Positions 16,508-21,953 of a DNA stretch of 21,953 nt are shown here, one piece after another; within the stretch, counting starts at the first letter, position 1; each line of letters begins with the position of its first letter. The translations under genes were made by a program, and so were the position numbers. The notes under the pieces were generated by a model. It had not been told where the DNA came from. It was given only the letters and a program-made list of their open reading frames with translations, and made no database searches. The DNA comes from Bacteroidota bacterium (GTDB taxonomy: Bacteria > Bacteroidota > Rhodothermia > Rhodothermales > UBA10348). The stretch lies in contig SMXL01000074.1 in NCBI GenBank assembly GCA_004356385.1, positions 1 through 21,953 of the forward strand. The letters run 5' to 3'.

Positions 16508-17572
16508 TTGCAGCAGATCAGAAAGTGGATCTTTCCAATTGTCGCGCTGATCGTTGGGATTGGACTGATGTACCTGGCACTTCGTGGTATTGACTTCGAT
16601 ACGCTCTGGCGAGACCTGGCTACGGGAAAATATGTTTGGACTGTTCCGTTTGTTGTTTTGACACTGACTGCTCATCTCCTCCGATCCTGGCGATGGCGCA
16701 TCTTGCTGGAAGCTCTTCCTGAACACCGCGATGACTCACCTCGGATTTCTCTTCGCATGGTCTTTTCTTCCGTGATGATCGGATTCATGGCCAATTATGC
16801 AGCGCCGAGACTAGGAGAATTCGTGCGAAGCAGTCATATGTCGTTGAGACAAAAACTCCGTTTTGGCAGCGTACTCGGAACAGTCGCCGCAGATCGAATT
16901 CTTGACATGGCGACGCTTGGACTATGCCTTCTAACTCTGCCTTTAGTACTCGGAGGGCGGTTTTCGGATTTTTTATCGTTGTTAAAAGACGCTCTGGGTG
17001 TCGAATCTTTGAGTAAGCTCGTCTGGATCACGATTGGGATCGGCCTGGTGGTGATTTTACTCGGCGCGAAGACAATCGCGATTATTCAAAAGCGCGCTAA
17101 GGAGAATCCGCGTTCTAAACTTGGAAACGCGATCACAGCCTTTAAGGAAGGTGTCATTTCGCTCACGAATTCCGGGCACCCGATTGCGTTACTCGCGTCC
17201 ACAATCGCCATGTGGGCCTGCTACCTCTTCCTGGCATTTATTCCACTTCTCATCTTTGGACTCGCGGATAACGGGGGACTGAATTTGGTTGATGGCTGGG
17301 CACTTTTATTGATCGGGGCCATGGGGATCGTAGTGCCTTCACCCGGAGGTGTCGGGTCGTATCACTTCATTACGATTCAGTCTCTAGTCATCCTCTGGGG
17401 CGTTACTCAGGAGTCGGCCGCCTCGTACGCCATCTTCTCTCACGGAGCTCAGCTGATTCTGTACACGATCGTTGGATTTACGTTTGTGCTGATCGAAGGC
17501 GCAACCTGGCGAGAGCTTAAATCGGTATCGACGGAGCCAGACATTTCACTTCCTAACTCAGAACAGACGTGA
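16508..17572 (+). CDS. UPF0104 / lysylphosphatidylglycerol-synthase-type transmembrane protein
   Basis: 354 residues with about eight hydrophobic helices. Family marks: RSWRWRILLEALPE after helix 2, the conserved GFMANYAAPRLGEFVRSSHM loop, TVAADRILDM, and the C-terminal VPSPGGVGSYHFIT. This is the flippase-like domain of MprF/AglD-related proteins without the soluble synthase domain. Probable role is lipid or lipid-linked substrate movement in the inner membrane; substrate unknown. The start is TTG at 16508, since the first ATG in frame would remove helix 1; no clear Shine-Dalgarno. Its stop overlaps the next gene's GTG start by 4 nt (GTGA), so the two are coupled. Confidence 0.82.
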   Translation: MQQIRKWIFPIVALIVGIGLMYLALRGIDFDTLWRDLATGKYVWTVPFVVLTLTAHLLRSWRWRILLEALPEHRDDSPRISLRMVFSSVMIGFMANYAAPRLGEFVRSSHMSLRQKLRFGSVLGTVAADRILDMATLGLCLLTLPLVLGGRFSDFLSLLKDALGVESLSKLVWITIGIGLVVILLGAKTIAIIQKRAKENPRSKLGNAITAFKEGVISLTNSGHPIALLASTIAMWACYLFLAFIPLLIFGLADNGGLNLVDGWALLLIGAMGIVVPSPGGVGSYHFITIQSLVILWGVTQESAASYAIFSHGAQLILYTIVGFTFVLIEGATWRELKSVSTEPDISLPNSEQT

Positions 17573-20040
17573 CCAAGGGAGCGATCAAAGCAGTGTTCGG
17601 AGCGGCGGTGAAAAAATTCGCGGACACAGTCTGGCGACTGTGTGTTATTACTATCCTTTCGTGCCTGCTCGCCGAACCAGCGGAGGCCCAGGACCCTGTC
17701 CCATCTGAACACCCCTTGTTCAGTCGTCCCATCCAGGAAGCGGACGGCTCGAAGTGGGATATTCAACATCTCAGAATCCACGTTTTTATCGACCCGGTAA
17801 ATCACGTTCTTCGTGGCGAAGCAATGTTCGATCTCGTGGTGACCGACACGACGATGGAAATGATTCAATTCCCTACCGATGCAGTCTCGATTGGCGGAAT
17901 AAGCCTGTTCGGTTCAGACATCGACTCGGTGGACACGTCGATCGATGTATCCGTGCTCGCGCTTTCAGACCCGCGCCCGTCAGACTCTCTGGTGGGGATC
18001 CGAATCGATTTTGATATAAATCGAGGCCTTTACACGGTTCCTCTGGGATCTTCCTCCGGTGAGTGGACCGCCGTCTGGACATCGTTTGAACCCGGTAATC
18101 GAGCCTGGATCCCGTTCGATGTCTCGGTGGAAGATTGGCTTACGGCCGAACTAAGAGTAAGCGTTCCAATACCGTGGAGAGTGTTCCTCGCAGGCGAACA
18201 GCAGTGGGACATCGAATCCGATGGCTATCGAACGACAGCCTCGTTGTTCGCTTCTTCCGGGCCGCTTCGAAATCTGGGGTTTTTCGCTGTGAAAGAGGAG
18301 GAAATCACGTCGGAGGATCGTCGTTTTGTCGTAGCTCTATTGCCGGACGACAGTCCTCCCGTCAACGAAGCTCGAATATCGATCTCGCGAATGGAGCGCT
18401 TTTTTACCCAAAATCTCGGCATGGGCGAGCCAGACTCCAGCCGCTACATCCTTTTCCCGGGTCCTCGAACTGCCTCATCGAGCGGCGCAGGATTGTCTTT
18501 TCTTCCCTTTGACGATCTCCCGGCTGGTTTACATCCCGCCGAAGAAGATTTTCAGTTGGCAAAGGCGGTCGCCTCCCGATGGGTCACGACGCATCTCCCG
18601 CTCTCGGGATGGACAGATATTTGGATGGCGGAGGCGTTGCCTTCCTACATGGCGGCCCTATATGTTCAGGATCGTCACGGTGAGGACGCCTTTCTGCATG
18701 TTATGTGGAATCGTCGAGACGAATATCTTGTCGAATCGCGGATGTATTTGAGACCGCTCGTGTGGGATCGATGGAATCATCCCGGGGAATTGCTAGACGC
18801 ACATGCGACCGGAAAGGGCATATGGGTTTTACACATGCTCGGCGAAGCCCATGGAACGGAGTTTATCTGGGAAGCTCTTAACGACCTTGCGCTGCTGGGA
18901 AAGGCCGGTACTGTTTCTACCGAGGAGCTACGAATCGTGCTCGAAAACGTACTGGAACTCGATCTCATCAAGTATTTTGACCAATGGGTTTACGCCGCCG
19001 GGCATCCCATATTGGACTACGCTTACGATGTCGCATCGAATCAGGAGTCGATCGAGCTGACGATTGATCAGATTCAAGAAGGATATCTCGTCCCATCTGA
19101 GTTCAGCTTCGAAGTAGAAGTCGAGTCTGCCTCGCTGGTCGGAGTCGATCGTGATGAGTTTTTAATCGATGAAAGACGTTCATTTTTAAGGTTGCCCGTG
19201 TCGCTGCGGCCTCAATATGTTCTTCTCGATCCCGCCGGGAAGTTGCTTTTCGAATATGGAGACTCGCTCGAGCCGACGAGCATCGTATCCAGCCTACGTA
19301 GAAACACGAGTGTCCGGAGTAGATATGTGGGCTCACGCAGGCTACTATCTGGAGAGGTCGACGCTTCCATGCTTATTGCCCTGCGGCCGATTCTCGCCGA
19401 ACGAACCTCGCCGTACATAGACAGAAATTTATTGGAAGGCGTCTCTAGAATGGCTCCGTCGAGCTCGGCGCTGCGAGAGCTGCTGAGTGTAGCTAAGGAT
19501 ACAACGGCTAGAACGCGGGCTTTCGCGATTCAATATCTGGGATTGTTTCCCGGTTCTTCGGATGCCCGCCGAACTGCCTTTGAAGTGGCAAACTCAGAGT
19601 CTGATCCGCATATGTTGGCGGCCGCCGTGAGCGCCCTTGTACGACTTGATTCTACGTTGGCATGGCCGGTCCTACGGTCGGCTCTAGTGACAGAGTCCAC
19701 CGGAGATATAGTGAGAAGAACGGCCGCCCAGCTTCTCCTTGATGCACCGGTCGGTGACGATGAGAAATTAGATGCGTTTCGAGTTTTACTGGATAAAAAA
19801 TACGCTGACGATCTGCGGACGGATGCGATTTTTTCGCTTCAGAATTGGTCGGACGATCGTGATGTCCGAAAAGAAATTCTTTCGCTCTGGGCCGCATCAT
19901 CCGTTCAGCTTCGATCATCGATCCTGTCGTTTTTCCGGTCGATGGTTTTGTCAGAAAATGAGCGAGAGTTGATTCTGGAATGGATGGACGTGGAACCCGA
20001 TCCGCTCTTGCACCGCCTTCTTAAATCTACCCTTCGATAA
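17569..20040 (+). CDS. M1-aminopeptidase-like protein without zinc motif, with C-terminal HEAT-like repeats
   Basis: 823 residues. A signal peptide (KKFADTVWRL...LAEPAEAQ) implies export. The N-terminal beta region (~63-245) matches the M1 saddle (LRIHVFIDPVNHVLRGEAMFDL, WTSFEPGNRAWIPF). The catalytic domain is recognisable from EDFQLAKAVASRWVTTHLP, WTDIWMAEALPSYMAALY and ATGKGIWVLHMLGEAHG, but HExxH is replaced: K332, A333, S336 occupy the His, Glu, His positions; only the third ligand Glu (E355) remains. Residues ~640-823 form alpha-helical repeats typical of the M1 C-terminal domain. It is therefore a likely pseudo-peptidase with a binding role. Start GTG 17569 overlaps the upstream stop; GTG 17608 with GGAG 6 nt before it is an alternative. 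Confidence 0.83.
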   Translation: MTKGAIKAVFGAAVKKFADTVWRLCVITILSCLLAEPAEAQDPVPSEHPLFSRPIQEADGSKWDIQHLRIHVFIDPVNHVLRGEAMFDLVVTDTTMEMIQFPTDAVSIGGISLFGSDIDSVDTSIDVSVLALSDPRPSDSLVGIRIDFDINRGLYTVPLGSSSGEWTAVWTSFEPGNRAWIPFDVSVEDWLTAELRVSVPIPWRVFLAGEQQWDIESDGYRTTASLFASSGPLRNLGFFAVKEEEITSEDRRFVVALLPDDSPPVNEARISISRMERFFTQNLGMGEPDSSRYILFPGPRTASSSGAGLSFLPFDDLPAGLHPAEEDFQLAKAVASRWVTTHLPLSGWTDIWMAEALPSYMAALYVQDRHGEDAFLHVMWNRRDEYLVESRMYLRPLVWDRWNHPGELLDAHATGKGIWVLHMLGEAHGTEFIWEALNDLALLGKAGTVSTEELRIVLENVLELDLIKYFDQWVYAAGHPILDYAYDVASNQESIELTIDQIQEGYLVPSEFSFEVEVESASLVGVDRDEFLIDERRSFLRLPVSLRPQYVLLDPAGKLLFEYGDSLEPTSIVSSLRRNTSVRSRYVGSRRLLSGEVDASMLIALRPILAERTSPYIDRNLLEGVSRMAPSSSALRELLSVAKDTTARTRAFAIQYLGLFPGSSDARRTAFEVANSESDPHMLAAAVSALVRLDSTLAWPVLRSALVTESTGDIVRRTAAQLLLDAPVGDDEKLDAFRVLLDKKYADDLRTDAIFSLQNWSDDRDVRKEILSLWAASSVQLRSSILSFFRSMVLSENERELILEWMDVEPDPLLHRLLKSTLR

Positions 20041-20088
20041 CCCGCCTAGCGAGGTCGTTTCTTTTGAATCCGTGGTCAAAAAGACGAT

Positions 20089-20117
20089 AACGGCTCGCAG
20101 AGACTATCCAACGGCTC
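20089..20117 (+). repeat. Two 8-bp direct repeats AACGGCTC spaced 21 bp
   Basis: AACGGCTC at 20089-20096 and again at 20110-20117. A start-to-start distance of 21 bp is two turns of B-DNA, so both copies face the same side of the helix, as expected of a regulator binding site. It lies in the 228-nt leader of the 86-residue gene. Confidence 0.3.
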
Positions 20118-20126
20118 ACTCGTCTC

Positions 20127-20148
20127 GAATTACCGTTCAGAGTAATTC
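20127..20148 (+). repeat. Perfect 7-bp dyad GAATTAC-N8-GTAATTC, operator-like
   Basis: Inverted repeat at 20127-20133 and 20142-20148 with an 8-bp centre, 22 bp overall, typical of dimeric helix-turn-helix operators. It directly follows the AACGGCTC repeats and precedes the gene at 20269 by 120 nt. Confidence 0.35.
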
Positions 20149-20268
20149 ACTTTACAGTGGAAAACCTTCGTCCTACCCTTAGGCTGAGGATCGGAGTTAG
20201 CACATCCATGCGGTCAAGTTTTTCGATCGCAACTACATGTTAATCAAGAACATATTTCGAATTCCGCC

Positions 20269-20529
20269 ATGCAAATCCCGTCAGAAAGTGTCAGCTTCAA
20301 TCCGCTCGATGGTTTGATTAGCGACAATCTTTACGAAATGCTTGAGAATCACAATCTGCTCAGTGAAAAAGGAGTCAGAGATTTTCAAATTCGGCAGCAA
20401 TTTCGTTCGATGCGCGGTAGCAATATTCCGGCCTATGAAGCTATCGAAAATCTTAGAGGAGAGTATCCATATCTGCAGTTTGATACGATACGCAAGATCG
20501 TATACAAACTGAATGGAGTTCGGCGGTAG
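20269..20529 (+). CDS. Small hypothetical protein, 86 residues
   Basis: Not recognised as a named family. It is soluble, has no Cys, and appears mainly helical: a tail (MQIPSESVSFNPLDGL), then ISDNLYEMLENHNLL, GVRDFQIRQQFRSMRGSN, IPAYEAIENLRGEYP and LQFDTIRKIVYKLNGVRR. The last two segments, with a short turn and basic residues at the end (RKIVYKLNGVRR), resemble a helix-turn-helix layout, so a DNA-binding role is possible; this is weak inference. It has its own 228-nt leader with repeats and dyads and a strong stem-loop after it, so it looks like a monocistronic unit. The start ATG lacks a good Shine-Dalgarno. Confidence 0.6.
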   Translation: MQIPSESVSFNPLDGLISDNLYEMLENHNLLSEKGVRDFQIRQQFRSMRGSNIPAYEAIENLRGEYPYLQFDTIRKIVYKLNGVRR

Positions 20530-20600
20530 ATAAACCAAGACAGGATTAAAATTTCAGGCCACGAACGAAGCCGATAGGAGTCGTTCAGCTTGAAAGGTGG

Positions 20601-20648
20601 GCGTCCCGGTAGGAGAGTGAGCAGCGATGTTCTTCCCTATCGGGGCGT
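20601..20648 (+). terminator. Long stem-loop with downstream T-runs, candidate terminator
   Basis: GCGTCCCGGTAGG (20601-20613) pairs with CCTATCGGGGCGT (20636-20648) over 13 bp, three of them G-U, with a 22-nt loop. Plus-strand T-runs follow at 20652-20656 and 20668-20674, though not immediately, so termination of the 86-residue gene is likely but not textbook. CCGATAGG at 20571-20578 can pair perfectly with the same 3' arm, giving a rival structure. Confidence 0.45.
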
Positions 20649-20698
20649 GATCTTTTTAGGGTGCTTATTTTTTTGAACACCGTTGAATATTTGGACGT

Positions 20699-21111
20699 TC
20701 ATTTCTCGAACACCGGATTCATCTCCGTGGGAATGAAAGCATCTGTTTCACGCCACCAGGCTCTCGATCATGGAGTCGTAGGAGGCGTTCGATTGATTGC
20801 TCGCACTCCGAAGACCCGACGGTATATACGCCGTGGCGAGGCGCATATTGCCCTGTCACCAGCGAAGCGCGACTCGGCGTGCAGTTTGGTGCGTTGGAAT
20901 AGGCGCGACTGGATCGCATGTCCTCTTTCGCGAGTCGATCAATATTTGAAGTTTCGTAAAAAGAGCCGCCCATCACACTCAAATCGCGCCATCCGAGATC
21001 GTCCGCATAAATGAAAATGATGTTGGGAGGTGTGACGGGCGGTTACCGACCACTCAGAGACAGCAGACAAAGGGTCAGACAGGCCAGCGACCTGAAGTCG
21101 CGATTTAGCAC
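20699..21111 (-). pseudogene. Sulfatase remnant with internal deletion and stop codon
   Basis: Minus strand. From GTG 21111 the frame reads a signal-like FRSLACLTLCLLSLSG, hits TAA at 21043-21045, and continues in the same frame as a clear type I sulfatase N-terminus: PPNIIFIYADDLGW (metal-binding DD), NIDRLAKEDM, the formylglycine motif CTPSR within NCTPSRASLVTGQ, and RHGVYTVGSSE. After about 75 residues the match ends. In another frame the sequence then gives WWRETDAFIPTEMNPVFEK and a TGA at 20699-20701, which looks like the family's C-terminal end (aWr..t.A..P...NP). So roughly 350 internal residues of a 450-500 residue enzyme are missing, with frameshift. Non-functional. It lies 12 nt beyond the cyanophycinase stop. 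Confidence 0.75.
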
Positions 21112-21123
21112 GAATGTTATAAT

Positions 21124-21600
21124 CTACTGTTTCGGCCACTCTCGTTCGACGACCCGTTCCACGGGCTCCATGTTTCTGGTCGGGCGGAAACCCTCACGTG
21201 TAACCAGATTGAATCGGTCGCCCGGCGCGAGAAAGTAATACTGACCCCCTGAGTCGATCATCTTGTTTGCGTCATAGATGGCCACGTACCCACTTCCCAT
21301 GACTTCGAAATTGTCGCCTCTCACGATAATAGCCGTGTCCTCGTCGATGCCGATTCCCAACAGTTCCGGCCGCGCTTCGATGATTTCAATCAGATCAAAA
21401 TGCCTGTTTCTGCGGAGAAGATGTTGATCGATGGCGACGTTTTTGAGGAATCCGAGTCCTTCTTCGTGATCACCCATCATCACCGTATTCGTCTGAGTGT
21501 CTCCTCGGGCGAGATAAGATCCTTGTATCGTCGCGCCGGCTGAACTTCCGCCAATTACACCTCCTCTCGCTAGAAGCGCATTCAGTTCTTCATGAACTCG
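21124..21600 (-). pseudogene. Cyanophycinase (peptidase S51), N-terminally truncated
   Basis: Minus strand, about 158 recognisable residues of a normal ~270-300. It contains VHEELNALLARGGVIGGSSAGA with the S51 nucleophile Ser, QGSYLARGDTQTNTVMMMGD, HEEGLGFLKNVAIDQHLLRR, RPELLGIGIDEDTAIIVRGD and VMGSGYVAIYD, ending at TAG 21124-21126. Cyanophycinase splits cyanophycin (Asp-Arg polymer) into dipeptides. Family similarity ends near 21597-21600; the frame runs a further ~9 codons with no resemblance (RNAIDNDIR) to TAA at 21625-21627. The missing half should hold the rest of the Rossmann-like sheet, so the product cannot be active. The break coincides with the start of the integrase-bearing segment. 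Confidence 0.8.
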
Positions 21601-21613
21601 AATATCGTTATCT

Positions 21614-21634
21614 ATTGCGTTTCGTTAGCGCAAT
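21614..21634. other. Candidate attachment-site core: ATTGCG-N9-CGCAAT
   Basis: A perfect 6-bp inverted repeat (21614-21619 and 21629-21634) around a 9-bp centre TTTCGTTAG. This is the geometry of tyrosine-recombinase core sites, placed exactly between the truncated cyanophycinase and the integrase gene. No second copy is in the window, so attL identity is inference. Confidence 0.4.
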
Positions 21635-21710
21635 ACAACACCCATAAATCGTTGTAATACAGTAGTATATGACGTATATTATATCAATTCAACGTCATTC
21701 GAATACAACA
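21632..21710. repeat. Repeated AATACAACA elements and ATGACGT dyad near the integrase
   Basis: AATACAACA occurs at 21632-21640 and 21702-21710, with an inverted GTTGTA at 21651-21656. Between them ATGACGT (21669-21675) and ACGTCAT (21692-21698) form a perfect 7-bp inverted repeat with a 16-bp spacer. The segment is notably A/T-rich. Such clustered short repeats next to an int gene fit arm-type integrase or excisionase binding sites, or the int promoter/operator. Confidence 0.4.
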
Positions 21711-21750
21711 AATGTTCTCCCTATATTCTACCAGGTAGAACAACAAGGCT

Positions 21751-21953
21751 GTGTCAACATCTGTCAACTTGATACTTCGAAAAGATAAGGCGAAGCCTGA
21801 CGGAACGTGTCCCGTCTTCCTTCAGCTTATCTCCGAGAGACAGAAGCGTTACCTCTCGACAGGGGTCTACGTCCTCCCTAAGAATTGGAACCAGGAGAAG
21901 AGAAATGTTAGAGGTTCGTACGAGTTAGCTCCTCAGCAAAACGGTAAACTTCA
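21751..21953 (+). CDS. Tyrosine site-specific recombinase/integrase, N-terminal part (3' partial)
   Basis: GTG at 21751 opens a frame to the window end (67 residues). TSVNLILRKDKAKPDGTCPV, then FLQLISERQKRYLSTGVYV, LPKNWNQEKRNVRGSYELAP match the arm-DNA-binding N-terminal domain of Bacteroidota phage/transposon-type integrases (usual pattern: strand, DGt.PIylri, R.k..STG, .P..Wn...). The catalytic domain lies beyond the window. An in-frame TAG at 21736-21738 limits the start; AAGG lies only a few nt before GTG. The gene runs away from the cyanophycinase break, so the element extends to the right. Confidence 0.82.
   Translation, partial: MSTSVNLILRKDKAKPDGTCPVFLQLISERQKRYLSTGVYVLPKNWNQEKRNVRGSYELAPQQNGKL

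Noticed and set aside
20661..21014. 117-codon plus-strand frame in the right-hand region
   Set aside because: Antisense to the sulfatase remnant; the minus-strand reading gives clear family motifs, the plus-strand one gives none.
21043..21045. In-frame TAA in the sulfatase as a possible recoded codon
   Set aside because: The gene is also missing most of its middle and is frameshifted, so ordinary decay explains the stop.

Overview
The window looks like chromosomal DNA from a Gram-negative member of the Bacteroidota in the broad sense, most likely the Rhodothermia/Balneola side. Sequence-level reasons are a TPR protein - DUF4292 lipoprotein - EnvC-type LytM protein cluster, LolA and a C-terminal beta-barrel strand (two membranes), a Bacteroides-type integrase N-terminus, moderate GC and several TTG/GTG starts. 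The taxonomic call is inference. No rRNA, tRNA or CRISPR array was seen.

Layout, left to right. (1) 1-119: last strand of an outer-membrane barrel protein. (2) 126-3412, minus strand: a glutamate-cysteine-ligase-like enzyme fused to a CBS pair, followed by a secreted amidohydrolase. (3) 3571-7110, plus strand: TPR protein, a hairpin plus a 22-codon leader ORF, a DUF4292 lipoprotein and EnvC, tightly coupled; probably cell-envelope and peptidoglycan functions. (4) 7199-7840: RpiB-like sugar-phosphate isomerase with an added N-terminal module and no usual active-site Cys. (5) 7998-9419 lpd, convergent with metG at 9428-11536. (6) 11653-12468: HisA-like TIM barrel missing key acidic residues. 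(7) 12749-13378: unknown single-pass membrane protein, convergent with a YpsA/SLOG-type 'molybdenum carrier' family protein at 13393-13860. (8) 13951-16424, plus strand: ThpR 2H phosphoesterase, kynureninase-like class V aminotransferase, LolA. (9) 16508-20040: UPF0104 flippase-like membrane protein overlapping by 4 nt a large M1-aminopeptidase-like protein that has lost its zinc motif. (10) 20041-20698: an 86-residue unknown protein with a repeat-rich leader and a strong downstream stem-loop. (11) 20699-21953: a decayed, recombined end, with an internally deleted sulfatase remnant, a cyanophycinase lacking its N-terminal half, and the left end of an integrative element whose tyrosine integrase runs off the window.

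Most of the window is a housekeeping and envelope chromosome. The most unusual parts are the pseudo-enzymes (RpiB-like, HisA-like, M1-like), the CBS fusion, and the right edge, where an element appears to have landed in a cyanophycinase gene. I did not find a clearly new multi-gene defence or biosynthetic system.
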